Assembly (NCBI GenBank): GCA_963976395.1
Contig: CAXBLG010000011.1
Location: 1-64,000, forward strand
DNA: 64,000 bases
Source: UBA11612 sp963976395
GTDB lineage: Bacteria; Pseudomonadota; Alphaproteobacteria; Rhodospirillales; Rhodospirillaceae
Direction of reading: 5' to 3'
The translations under genes and the position numbers were made by a program. The notes beneath the pieces are model-generated. The model worked only from the letters and a program-made list of their open reading frames with translations. It ran no database searches and was not told the origin of the DNA. Each line of letters begins with the position of its first letter. The stretch's first letter is position 1. This document shows, piece by piece, positions 49,473 to 58,686 of this stretch.

Positions 49473-52445
49473 ATGAACTTGAATCCTATTTCATCAGTTG
49501 TCGCCCTCTTCATTTTCACAATGAGTTGGGCTTATGCTGCTCCTCCATCGAGCAACGATACAACTCATTACAAAGCTCTGCACACTGACATCACGATAGA
49601 TGCGAGCGGCAAGTATATTATCAAATCACACATTGAACTTGAGGCATTGAATGAGGCCGCTGCGCGCGATATTGGCCAGGCCGCGCAAACTTACCGAGAT
49701 ACTATAGACGAGCTGTATATCAAGGAAGCTTATACACTTAAGAGAGACGGTCAGCGCCTTAAAGTAAATTCCTCGGGAATATTTGACCAAATGCCGCAAG
49801 GGACTCCACAGGTTCCTTTGTTCAACGATCTTCGTCAAAAAATCATTGTCTTTCCCGACGTACAGGCGAACGATACGATCGTCTACACAACGGAACTACA
49901 TACAAAAACACCCTTTTTCCCTGAAGCTTTTTTCGACTATCACCTCTTTTGGCCTACGGTGTCCTATGGCGATATACGGGTAACAATTACTGCGCCAAGC
50001 AAGATGGAATTGTATTTCGACACGCTTGGTGCGGAGGTAGAGAGCGTCACTTTAGGAAACAAGACTATATATAAGTGGCATTACAATCCTCCGCCCACGA
50101 TTTTTCAGGAGGATGTGGTCGCCATTTTCTCAGTCCTCGAAATTCCGAGACTCCTAATTTCCACGTTCCGAAATTATGATGAATTGGCACACGCCTACGC
50201 TGAGTTAGCCCTACCCAAAGCTCGCATCACGCCGCAAATTGAAGCTATGGCTGCCGAAATCACTTCGAACGTCACTGACCGGCACCAGCAAGCTAAAATG
50301 ATATATAAATGGGTCAGTCGAAACATTCGCTACGTAAGCGTCGGACTCGGCGTAGGCAGTATCGTGCCACACGCAGCTGAACTGACTCTGACCAACAGGT
50401 ATGGCGACTGCAAGGACAAAGCAACGCTTCTTGCTGCGCTACTAGCCGCGAAGGGAATAGAGAGCGAGCTTGTACTTATAAATTCTGGAAACAGCTACGG
50501 TTTATCACCTGTGCCAGGACTTTTAGAACTCAATCATGCCATAAATTGGCTGCCGGAATTTGATGTGTACCTCGACACTACAGCGGAAGTAGCACCCTAC
50601 GGCACACTTCCTTTCGACCAATACGGAAAACCAGCTATTCATGTTGTCGCGTCTGGACAGGCAACACGGCAAGTTCCGGTACTAGAGAAAGGAGCAGCCG
50701 CTTTCCGCATAACTACCATGGCGCAAATGGACTGGAATGGGCGCTTTGCAGGATCAACCTCAATATCTGCTAGCGGTCCATATTCGATTACCTTGCGCGA
50801 TGTCGGCTTGGCCATAGAATCCACTGGGCTAGAGCGCACAGCAACCGCGTACTTTGAAGGAAGAGGTCTAAGCGGCTTTGGAGAGTATGAACTAGCACCC
50901 GCTAACGATGTTTCCCCAGAGTACACCATAAATGGGCGTTTTGATGTCGAGTTATACGATAACATTTCGAACGGGAAACGATTCCCCATATATCCAGGTT
51001 ATAGATTTTTAGGCCAAACCGGCAACGGCTTACTCGGCGATATGTACGCTGCGCAGCTAGCAGATACAAAACCAACACCTTGTGTAAGCGGAAAACAATT
51101 TGAAGAACTGTCTTTGTCGCCTCCTCCAGGCATGGTCATCGGCGACCTGCCGGAAGGTATAGTAATAGAAAATGACTACCTCAAGTACCGGAGCTACTGG
51201 GAGCGAAATGGTAGAATCGTAAAGGTAACACGTGAGTTTGAAAGCGATATCGATGAACCACTTTGCTCGGGCTCAACTCGACGTCAAGTCGCCGGCGCAC
51301 TTAATGAAATTCGCAAAGACTACGAAAATTATATTTGGTTGAAAGCCATCACGAATACTACTTCTACAGCAAGCACACCAGACTACGAACTGAATGAATT
51401 AACAAAATTAGTCGACGGCGCTCCGAAAAACGCTGTTGCATATGCCAACAAAGGTTTCGCTTTAGCGAAACATGGCGAGATCAATTCCGCGATAGTAGAA
51501 TTCACTAACGCGATCAGACTTAATCCAAGATATGTGAGCGCTTTGATTGAAAGAGGTCGCGCGTATGCCACCTTGGGTGATGCCGATCCCTCGTATTACG
51601 AAGTCGCAGCAACCGACTTCTCTAGTGCCCTTGAGGCAAAATCCAATTCTATAGAAGCATACCGACTGCGCGGCATCGCATATGCCAGACTCGGAAAGTA
51701 TGACAACGCCATAGATGATTTCACATCTGCTCTATCCATAGATCCACAGAATGCATCAATTTATCTAAGCCGCGCCCCTCTACACTGCGAACTGCCTATT
51801 GCAGATGTATCGCCCGCGACAGCTTGCGTAGACCATATCCTGGCCGACTTAAATATTGCGTTATCAATTAACCCAGATGAACCACGCGGATACGTCATGC
51901 GTGCACTCTTATATCTTGAGCAAGATAACATCGCCGGCGCAGGCAAGGATTTAGACAAAGCGAAAAGCTTGAATGCGACCGGATCCGAATTTCAGAAAAC
52001 CCAAGCACGATACATGTTAATAAACAACAATGCTGAAGATGCGTTAGAAGTCATTGAAGCTCTTCTAGATGATCAGCCTACCAATCCAGAATATCTATAC
52101 ATGAAAGCGGGAGCGAACTTTTTGCTACAACGCTATGAGCAGGCTTTATCCAACTTAGACGCGGCCCTCACTTTCAGCAAAGACTCTGTTCCTTCACATG
52201 TTTTGCGTGCTGAAATATATGGTCGTCAGCGCAAATATTCTGCATCTATTGCCGAATACAATAAAGCCATCGCGCTTCAATCCAGCAATGCAACTCTTTA
52301 TGAATCCAGAGGCGTCGCCTATCACGCCAACAAAGAGTATGAAAAAGCCATCAGCGACTATAAACGTGCGCTTGAACTAGATCCAAGAAGGCCAAATACA
52401 TCCGAATTCATAGAAGACGCAAAGAGATCTCTTCAGGAAGACTAG
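49473..52445 (+). CDS. DUF3857-transglutaminase-TPR protein
   Basis: 990 residues, with a signal peptide (VVALFIFTMSWAYAAP). The DUF3857 domain (about 30-240) is followed by a transglutaminase-like core with Cys313 (TNRYGDCKDKATLL), His355 (LNHAINWLP) and Asp368 (VYLDTTAE), a complete triad. A DUF-like barrel follows, then at least eight TPR repeats from about 640 to the end (AYANKGFALAKHGEINSAI, AYRLRGIAYARLGKYDNAI, ALELDPRRP). The combination suggests a secreted or periplasmic enzyme that handles a peptide on a TPR scaffold. The gene appears AT-richer than its neighbours and may have been acquired. Confidence 0.9.
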   Translation: MNLNPISSVVALFIFTMSWAYAAPPSSNDTTHYKALHTDITIDASGKYIIKSHIELEALNEAAARDIGQAAQTYRDTIDELYIKEAYTLKRDGQRLKVNSSGIFDQMPQGTPQVPLFNDLRQKIIVFPDVQANDTIVYTTELHTKTPFFPEAFFDYHLFWPTVSYGDIRVTITAPSKMELYFDTLGAEVESVTLGNKTIYKWHYNPPPTIFQEDVVAIFSVLEIPRLLISTFRNYDELAHAYAELALPKARITPQIEAMAAEITSNVTDRHQQAKMIYKWVSRNIRYVSVGLGVGSIVPHAAELTLTNRYGDCKDKATLLAALLAAKGIESELVLINSGNSYGLSPVPGLLELNHAINWLPEFDVYLDTTAEVAPYGTLPFDQYGKPAIHVVASGQATRQVPVLEKGAAAFRITTMAQMDWNGRFAGSTSISASGPYSITLRDVGLAIESTGLERTATAYFEGRGLSGFGEYELAPANDVSPEYTINGRFDVELYDNISNGKRFPIYPGYRFLGQTGNGLLGDMYAAQLADTKPTPCVSGKQFEELSLSPPPGMVIGDLPEGIVIENDYLKYRSYWERNGRIVKVTREFESDIDEPLCSGSTRRQVAGALNEIRKDYENYIWLKAITNTTSTASTPDYELNELTKLVDGAPKNAVAYANKGFALAKHGEINSAIVEFTNAIRLNPRYVSALIERGRAYATLGDADPSYYEVAATDFSSALEAKSNSIEAYRLRGIAYARLGKYDNAIDDFTSALSIDPQNASIYLSRAPLHCELPIADVSPATACVDHILADLNIALSINPDEPRGYVMRALLYLEQDNIAGAGKDLDKAKSLNATGSEFQKTQARYMLINNNAEDALEVIEALLDDQPTNPEYLYMKAGANFLLQRYEQALSNLDAALTFSKDSVPSHVLRAEIYGRQRKYSASIAEYNKAIALQSSNATLYESRGVAYHANKEYEKAISDYKRALELDPRRPNTSEFIEDAKRSLQED

Positions 52446-52466
52446 CCCACTCGAACAGGCCAGTTG

Positions 52467-53258
52467 TCACATCACGCCGGGATACGCTCCGCCGTCGAGA
52501 AGGATGTTCTGCCCGGTCATGTAGCCCGAGTGGGCACTGGCGATAAACGCACACCATGCACCAAATTCGTCAGGATCACCGGAGCGGCGGGTCGGATTGG
52601 CCGCCGCGCGTTCGGCTTCCACATCACTTGCGGTTACATTACGTGATGCGGCAACGCTTTCCAGATACTGCTGCAAACGCTTGGTGTGAAAAAAGCCGGG
52701 CAGAAGATTATTCACCGTTATGCCGTATTGAGCAACTTCACGGGAGATCGTGCCCATATATCCAGTGAGTCCGGCGCGCGCGCTGGTCGATAATCCGATC
52801 AGGGGCATTGGCATTTTGACGGCCTGAGATGTGATATTGATGATCCGGCCCCAGCGCTGCTCCATCATTGAATCCATCACCGCATTCGTCATGAACACTG
52901 CATACAGCATGTTGCCGCGCAATGCCTTGAGCCATGTTTCTTCGTCCCAGGTACGAAAGTCGCCCGGCGGTGGTCCGCCCGCATTGTTGACAAGAATGTC
53001 GGGCTTCGGACATTTTGCAAGGACAACTGCGCGGCCCTCTTCGGTGGTGACATCGCCCGGCGCGAGTATCACTTTACCTCCGGTTTCCTTCTCGATTTCC
53101 GACGCTGTTCCTTTGAGTTTCGCCTCATCCCGGCCATTGATAGCCACGATTACACCGCATTTGGACAGCGCCAAGGCGCATGCCTTGCCTAAGCCTTCGC
53201 TTGAACCACTCACCAGCGCCGTGCGGCCGGCGATGCCCATGTCAAAACCCTGAGTCAT
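52467..53258 (-). CDS. SDR-family protein lacking the YxxxK pair
   Basis: 263 residues with the short-chain dehydrogenase fold. The nucleotide loop is normal (ALVSGSSEGLGKACALAL, with NNAGG and Ser at NITS). The catalytic Tyr and Lys of YxxxK are replaced: the segment reads IGLSTSARAGLTGYM, placing Leu156 and Ala160 at the two positions. Such members form a known non-classical subset. It ends in the usual LDGGAYPG. It is 53 bp from the hydratase gene on the same strand. It may bind a dinucleotide but need not catalyse the standard redox step. Confidence 0.9.
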   Translation of the reverse strand: MTQGFDMGIAGRTALVSGSSEGLGKACALALSKCGVIVAINGRDEAKLKGTASEIEKETGGKVILAPGDVTTEEGRAVVLAKCPKPDILVNNAGGPPPGDFRTWDEETWLKALRGNMLYAVFMTNAVMDSMMEQRWGRIINITSQAVKMPMPLIGLSTSARAGLTGYMGTISREVAQYGITVNNLLPGFFHTKRLQQYLESVAASRNVTASDVEAERAAANPTRRSGDPDEFGAWCAFIASAHSGYMTGQNILLDGGAYPGVM

Positions 53259-53311
53259 TGCGTCCCAAACTCCCTACCGTTGATTCAGCTCTTTTACAGC
53301 GCCACTAAAAA

Positions 53312-54088
53312 TTACTCTACGTACAAAACCACCGGCGCCAAGCCTTCAGCAGTGAAAATATACTCTTCGCCCCCCTTGGGAAAAACCGGCGGCATGAGGC
53401 TACCCGTCATCACCAATTGCCCCGCCTTTAGATATTTGCCTCGTTTCCCTAAATGGCCCGCAAGCCAAACCACCATGTCCAAGGTATGACCGATAGCATT
53501 GCGTGTTGAGCCCTCACCAATTTGAGTCCCATTGCATGTGAGCGTACCCTTCCGTGCGGACAAATCGAGCGCCGCACCTCCGGGTTCGCCCAAGACAACA
53601 GCCTCATTCCAACTGTTGTCAGCAATCAACGAAATGGCGTTCATGACGCCGTAGTCCGCCGCACGGTCGTCAATCAACTCGTAAGCCGCGTGAATTGCGC
53701 TTAAGCTTGCCGCCACATCAGAACGCGAGCATTCGGCCCTCAGATCCTCTCCGAGGACAACGCAAATCTCGCTCTCAATGCCTAGCCGTCCATAGTCTGC
53801 AAGTTTGATTGTAAACGGTGAGTTGTGTACGCGGGTTGATAAAACCTCACCTTCTGTCGGCTCTTCGATCTTCATCATCTCTTGTAGCTTCAGCGCCGTA
53901 AGACCGATTTTGTAGCCACAGATATCCGTATTGTATTTTTTCAGCTGCCTGGCAACAAATGCATCCTTGACGATATAAGCGTCCTCAAAGGTTCGTATCC
54001 GATTATGAAGCGGTGTGAAAACCGATTTCGCTTCGTGCTGAGCCATGAGCCCGTCGGCGAGCGAAGTGACGTCGTTTTGAGAAATCAT
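53312..54088 (-). CDS. 2-keto-4-pentenoate hydratase/fumarylacetoacetase-type protein
   Basis: 258 residues from ATG at 54088 (AGGA five bases upstream). The pattern is MhpD-like: YIVKDAFVARQLKKY, YKIGLTALKLQEMM, GIESEICVVLGEDL, AYELIDDRAADYG and GQLVMTGSLMPPVFP. Catalysis in this family needs a divalent metal bound by the Glu and Asp residues visible here (GIESE, IDDRA). It would act on a 2-keto acid or its hydrated dienoate in aromatic breakdown. It is probably co-transcribed with the downstream SDR. Confidence 0.88.
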   Translation of the reverse strand: MISQNDVTSLADGLMAQHEAKSVFTPLHNRIRTFEDAYIVKDAFVARQLKKYNTDICGYKIGLTALKLQEMMKIEEPTEGEVLSTRVHNSPFTIKLADYGRLGIESEICVVLGEDLRAECSRSDVAASLSAIHAAYELIDDRAADYGVMNAISLIADNSWNEAVVLGEPGGAALDLSARKGTLTCNGTQIGEGSTRNAIGHTLDMVVWLAGHLGKRGKYLKAGQLVMTGSLMPPVFPKGGEEYIFTAEGLAPVVLYVE

Positions 54089-54958
54089 GGAAGTCCTAGT
54101 CATCTTTGCCACAACAGCAGCGGTGCCCGCACGATGGCACAAAGCGCGCGGTACTGACCACCTGCTTACACACTTTAACACGCCGCCTAACTCGCGTTGA
54201 TTTCAAGAAATTCCTGGACTTGTGATCGCGGGCACGCGAGGCATAAACGGCCAGAGCTTGACCTCCGTCACAACCGACACCGCCGCAGTCACCACTTTGG
54301 ACAGAACTTCCACTTCGTAAACGGGCACCCACAAGATCCCGATCGAAATGGCATGATTAATTTCGCATCAGACAATGAACGCACCAAGGAGATACAAATT
54401 CCCTACGTGGGGAAAATAGGGACGCTTCGGCTACGACCATGGCCCGAAAAAATCCGGATGCCATAAGATGCATATACCGTGCGGCATTTAACGACTGTTG
54501 TCGAAGCAAGTGGAAAACGACTGAAGTATTGACGTTCTCTCTTTCTGGGGAGGGTCACGACCCCACCCTAAGAACAATCTTTGATTGTTTGTTTAATACA
54601 ACACCCCGATAAGTGTCATGAGTTGAAACGTGATATTAGTCTTGGAGGGATGAGAGTGTTTCGCGGCTCTGGGCAGGGAATGGATTGTTACAGCATTTCA
54701 CCGGAGCCTTCATTGACTCAAGCGACTCATTTGGAAAACCGCTGATAGAACATCTACCGTATGGTTGAAGCGTGAGAGGGCAGATCTTCCTCTGCAGACG
54801 AAATCTCCTAACAAAAGCGCCATGGACTCGAAACCATACACGCTTTCAGCTTTGCATTTTTGTGACGATTTCCGGTAAAACTCACCTGCAACCGTCTTAA
54901 AGGCGAGTTCAACATCGCCGGCGCGCGTGGGGCTTATCAACAGTAAAGCGACATCCGA
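54089..54958. other. Long gene-poor interval
   Basis: About 870 bases without a convincing gene. Several short frames on both strands (about 50-90 codons) have protein-like stretches (for example VYEVEVLSKVVTAAVSVVTE on the minus strand near 54320-54180) but no start, ribosome site or family match. It may hold remnants of decayed genes. No hairpin terminator was spotted except a possible weak one near 54550. Confidence 0.45.
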
Positions 54959-56215
54959 ATGTCAGGTTCCAACATTGACATCAGCGAGCCGATTACGGCC
55001 GCGACAGCTGCCGGAACAATTTTGCCGCGCACGGGAGATGTGCGCGCGCTCGTGGAAGATATGGGCCATTGGCGTCAGTCCCCGGTCGCCGGAACGCACG
55101 TTGTGCTGATCGATTTCGCCGGCGCCGTACCACAAGCTCAACACACCACCGAAATGCTGGACCACGCATTGACCAGCCTGCGAACTCTTGCCGGGACGCG
55201 TCAGTTCAAAGTTTATCAAATCGCGCCGTCGGAATACGCGGTAATGGCGAATGCGCCGGGACAATCGGCTCTGACTTTGATCCGCGACCTAAAGGTTTCC
55301 ATGCTGCGCGTCGTTGAACGACATTGTCCCGCAAGCTTCGGCGCCATCAACCAAAACCGCTTCCTAACAATGTTCGATCTTATCACGAACTTCCGCGGCG
55401 CGGCCGAGCGAGTGGCGAAGTATGCCGCCCTTATGCAGGACGCCTCCGAGGCTGACTTAGATCAGAAAAAAGCGCCAAGGGCGCTGTCTGCCAAAGACCT
55501 GCAAAACGTGATGCAGGCTTATCAGAAATTTGGTTCGGAAAAGTTTCTGAGGGCGTTTCTCCGCGATCAGGTCGTTGCCCAGTTCATCTCAGGACGCGGA
55601 TTTCAAGCGGACATGCATGAGTACTTCGTCAGTATGGATTTGCTGCGCAAGCCTTTGTTTATTGACGTAGAGATGCGGGCGTCTGGCCATCTATTTAAGG
55701 ACTTCACGCGCGTCCTTGATCAAATTGTGCTGAATTCGTTTGAGCACCTACAGACTTCTCAGTTCCCCTTCTCTATCAACTGTAACGTCAGCACGGTTTT
55801 TACGGCCTCTTTTGCAGACTTTATGGATAATGCCGACAAAACCCTGCTTAAACGCATGTCCTTCGAGTTCCGGCAAGCAGACATCGTGGAACACTTCGAC
55901 GAATTCGAAGTGGCAAAGGGTGTCATTCATGCCATGGGTGCCAGCATTGGCGTGGATCACATATTCCCGCAAACGCTCGGGCTGGTCGATCTGGACTACA
56001 TCGGCGCCAAATACGCCAAAGTCCATTGGCACAATGATGCGGAAAAAATTCTACGAGAGCGCGAAAAAGCTTTTAAATATATGAAAAGCTGCGGAGTTGA
56101 ACCCATCCTCATTCGGGTGAACAGTGCAGACGGCGTGAAAGTCGGAACCGAGCTTGGTGTCGAGAAATTCCAGGGATTTTATATCGACGACACGTTGCAC
56201 AAGAAAGCCGCATAA
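54959..56215 (+). CDS. Degenerate EAL-like protein
   Basis: 418 residues. The last 150 residues resemble an EAL-type phosphodiesterase fold without its active site: LFIDVEMRASGHLFKDF, LGLVDLDYIGAKYAKVHWH, GVEPILIRVNSADGVKVGTELGVEKFQGFYIDD, the latter matching the closing GVxxxQGFYI of EAL domains. The Glu-Ala-Leu and metal ligands are missing, so it may bind c-di-GMP or a partner without hydrolysis. The N-terminal half is unrecognised (helical, with VVLIDFAGAVPQAQHTTEML). No membrane segment. Confidence 0.7.
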   Translation: MSGSNIDISEPITAATAAGTILPRTGDVRALVEDMGHWRQSPVAGTHVVLIDFAGAVPQAQHTTEMLDHALTSLRTLAGTRQFKVYQIAPSEYAVMANAPGQSALTLIRDLKVSMLRVVERHCPASFGAINQNRFLTMFDLITNFRGAAERVAKYAALMQDASEADLDQKKAPRALSAKDLQNVMQAYQKFGSEKFLRAFLRDQVVAQFISGRGFQADMHEYFVSMDLLRKPLFIDVEMRASGHLFKDFTRVLDQIVLNSFEHLQTSQFPFSINCNVSTVFTASFADFMDNADKTLLKRMSFEFRQADIVEHFDEFEVAKGVIHAMGASIGVDHIFPQTLGLVDLDYIGAKYAKVHWHNDAEKILREREKAFKYMKSCGVEPILIRVNSADGVKVGTELGVEKFQGFYIDDTLHKKAA

Positions 56216-56247
56216 CTTCGGCGACTGCACTCAGACCAACAATTCCT

Positions 56248-56517
56248 TTGAAGCCGCCGCAGGCCTTGCTCACTGTGGTCTCAGCCTTTTACTGGATATC
56301 AGCCATTGTCGTGGGCGGGGCGACAGTCATCACCAATCTAGTGCTGTTCGGCACAACCGACGGCGCAGTAAATCCGCCTATCTTTGTATTCCTCGGCGGC
56401 AACCTGATAGCCGTCTTTTCTCTCGGTCTAGGGGCAGTGCTCGCAGCGCGTGCTCGCACGGGGCGCTTCCGCAGCTGTCACGATTATCCTGCTTTCTTAA
56501 GGTATGGTTTAGCTTAA
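56248..56517 (+). CDS. Small two-helix membrane protein, unknown
   Basis: 89 residues from a TTG start, with two hydrophobic helices (LLTVVSAFYWISAIVVGGATVITN and VFLGGNLIAVFSLGLGAVLAARA). No ribosome site is evident, so start and even existence are uncertain. It lies 32 bp after the EAL-like gene and overlaps the end of the convergent ELM1 gene by four bases. Confidence 0.4.
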   Translation: MKPPQALLTVVSAFYWISAIVVGGATVITNLVLFGTTDGAVNPPIFVFLGGNLIAVFSLGLGAVLAARARTGRFRSCHDYPAFLRYGLA

Positions 56518-57536
56518 CCGCGCCCACGGCCAGCAATGAGATCATCTATCGCCCGTGCGATTTCGCTCGCCGCATTGAGAGGCGGATGCGTCCAATCGTC
56601 GAAGCGGCCCGTAAATGGCCGGGCCAGACCCAGGTCGTAGAGTTCTTGATGCAATCGCCGGTGCTTTCGCACCGTCATGTCAGCGGGCGCATAGATATAG
56701 ACCGGAGCCGGGGTCGCACAGGCTTCAGAACACATGGACACGGAATCACCAGTCGCGACAATAGCGTCCGCAAGCGCTAGAAATCCCATGTAAGGGTTAT
56801 CACCGCCCCGACTCCAAAAGAACGCCCGTCGCGGTTCTGGGACGGCACTGTCCAACGCTTGTTCGGACCCAATGCCGGTGCGTCGCGACGTGGTCAGTAA
56901 AACCGAACCTCCAACTTCTGCCGCCATCCTGTGTACGGCCCTGCCAAGTTCGGCCGCACGATCTGGCGGAAACGCTTGGCTATGAGTCGCCCCACCCATC
57001 AACAATGCAATGAACGGCCGCGGCATGCCTCCAACTTGGATTTTCCACTGCTCAGCCGCGAGGTCAAGGCGCACAGCGCTAACCCGGTGAGGCGCGCCGG
57101 TAATCCGCATGACATTCGGCGCATCCCCTGCGGGCGGCAATTTATCGTGGTTGGGGACAACGATGAGATCAAAGTCCTGTGCGCCGTAGCCCGGATGCAT
57201 GAGATGAACGAGGAGTACCGATTTTCCTGCCCGCCGCCTAATCCAACGGGCGATAGGCGCCGTGCGCCGTCCCGCGGAAATCACAACATCGGGCGCAGCG
57301 CCAGGCAGGGATGCCACGAAGTCCATGCGCGATTCGGGTGCCAAACCATAGGCATGCGCACCAAGGACTGCCGACGGCAGTATGGCCAACGGATTGTACC
57401 GGATGTCTTTGACCATGAACGGTCGAATCAAAGCTTCGGCCACCCCCAATACTTGTGCAGTATTGCCGGCTCGATCGTCCGTTAAAGCCCAAATGAGAGG
57501 CGCTGAGGCCATAAACACCCTCGTAATGTTTTCCAC
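56514..57536 (-). CDS. ELM1-family (mitochondrial fission protein-like)
   Basis: 340 residues of the ELM1 family, named for a plant mitochondrial fission factor but common in alphaproteobacteria. Key segments: LIWALTDDRAGNTAQVLGVAEAL, DVVISAGRRTAPIARWIRR, LVHLMHPGYGAQDFDLIVVPNHDKL, FIALLMGGATHSQAFPP and SVSMCSEACATPAPVYIYAP. The fold is of a GT-B glycosyltransferase, suggesting sugar transfer in the envelope; no substrate is known. Full length. Confidence 0.93.
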   Translation of the reverse strand: MENITRVFMASAPLIWALTDDRAGNTAQVLGVAEALIRPFMVKDIRYNPLAILPSAVLGAHAYGLAPESRMDFVASLPGAAPDVVISAGRRTAPIARWIRRRAGKSVLLVHLMHPGYGAQDFDLIVVPNHDKLPPAGDAPNVMRITGAPHRVSAVRLDLAAEQWKIQVGGMPRPFIALLMGGATHSQAFPPDRAAELGRAVHRMAAEVGGSVLLTTSRRTGIGSEQALDSAVPEPRRAFFWSRGGDNPYMGFLALADAIVATGDSVSMCSEACATPAPVYIYAPADMTVRKHRRLHQELYDLGLARPFTGRFDDWTHPPLNAASEIARAIDDLIAGRGRG

Positions 57537-57637
57537 AGTCCTACACCATAGCAGGCGATGCGGTCATGAGCGTTGTACGACGTGCCTGGACCGATTAAAA
57601 CCGGCGCACATCAAGCCTCTTTCCACAGGACACCACT

Positions 57638-58336
57638 ATGCCGACTTCTGCTTCTCCCGCCCGCAACGCTCGTCAGAAGGCCGCCGGCCAGACGGTCGCT
57701 AAAATTCTGTTGGACATTAAAGCGGTGAACTTCCGCCCCGAAGAGCCCTACACATTGACCGCCGGGTGGGCGAGTCCCGTGTATATCGATTGCCGCAAGA
57801 TTATCTCCTTTCCCGAAGCGCGCCAAACCATCACAGCGCTGGCCAAGGCGGAAATCGAGGAAAATATCGGACGCGATGCCATCGATGCTGTTGCCGGGGG
57901 CGAAACCGCAGGCATTCCCTATGCGGCCTGGATCTCCGATGCATTGATGTTGCCCATGCAATATGTACGCAAAAAACCCAAAGGCTTCGGGCGTATGGCA
58001 CAAATAGAAGGTGTACTAGACGAAGGTCAGCGGGTGGTGCTGGTCGAGGATCTTGCCAGCGACGGTGGATCGAAACTTTTATTCGTCAACGCACTGCGGG
58101 ATGCCGGCGCAATATGCGAACATTGCTTTGTCGTATTTTTCTATGGCGCGTTTCCAGGTGCCATCGAAAGCTTGGAGAAAGAAAACATTTCCTTGGACTA
58201 CCTTTGTACTTGGGCCGATGTGCTGGACGCTGCGGAAGCCGGAAAATATTTTCCAGAGGACGCCATATCGGGTGTACGTGATTTTCTGAAAGACCCGCTG
58301 GCGTGGTCGGCCGCACGCGGCGGCAGAAACGCCTAG
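57638..58336 (+). CDS. pyrE: Orotate phosphoribosyltransferase
   Basis: Joins orotate to PRPP in pyrimidine synthesis. It has 232 residues with the PRPP motif VVLVEDLASDGGSKLLFVNAL, the N-terminal YTLTAGWASPVYIDCRKIISFPEARQ, AVAGGETAGIPYAAWISD and the flexible-loop region MQYVRKKPKGFGRMAQIEG. The PRPP motif has Ala-Ser-Asp-Gly-Gly where T-T-G-G is usual, a minor change. It is followed 23 bp later by a YciI gene. Confidence 0.93.
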   Translation: MPTSASPARNARQKAAGQTVAKILLDIKAVNFRPEEPYTLTAGWASPVYIDCRKIISFPEARQTITALAKAEIEENIGRDAIDAVAGGETAGIPYAAWISDALMLPMQYVRKKPKGFGRMAQIEGVLDEGQRVVLVEDLASDGGSKLLFVNALRDAGAICEHCFVVFFYGAFPGAIESLEKENISLDYLCTWADVLDAAEAGKYFPEDAISGVRDFLKDPLAWSAARGGRNA

Positions 58337-58359
58337 CGTTTAAAAGGAAAAGCACTGCG

Positions 58360-58662
58360 ATGAAGCACTTTTTGCTTTTTTATGATCTCGCTGACGATTA
58401 TCTCGAAAGACGTCCAGAATTCCGCAGCGTACATTTGGAAAAAGCGTGGGCTGCCGAGAAAAAAGGGGAGTTGCTTTTAGCCGGTGCCCTATCGGATCCC
58501 GTGGACGGCGCCCTCCTCTGCTTTAAAGGCGCGGACAAAAGCGTCGCCGAGAATTTTGCTAAAACAGACCCATATGTAACCAATGGGCTTATCAAATCTT
58601 GGCGTGTGCGCGAGTGGTCCACCGTTGTTGGTGAAACAGCCGCAAACCCCGTACATCCTTAA
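58360..58662 (+). CDS. YciI family protein
   Basis: 100 residues from ATG at 58360, preceded by AAAAGGAAAA. It shows the YciI ferredoxin-like fold: KHFLLFYDLADDYLERRPEFRSVHLE, GELLLAGALSDPVDGALLCF, and FAKTDPYVTNGLIKSWRVREWSTV. His24 and Asp36-type residues, thought to form the active site of this family, are present (VHLE and SDP). Role unknown; co-transcribed with pyrE. Confidence 0.92.
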   Translation: MKHFLLFYDLADDYLERRPEFRSVHLEKAWAAEKKGELLLAGALSDPVDGALLCFKGADKSVAENFAKTDPYVTNGLIKSWRVREWSTVVGETAANPVHP

Positions 58663-58686
58663 TATCTACTTTCGGAAACCGCAGAG

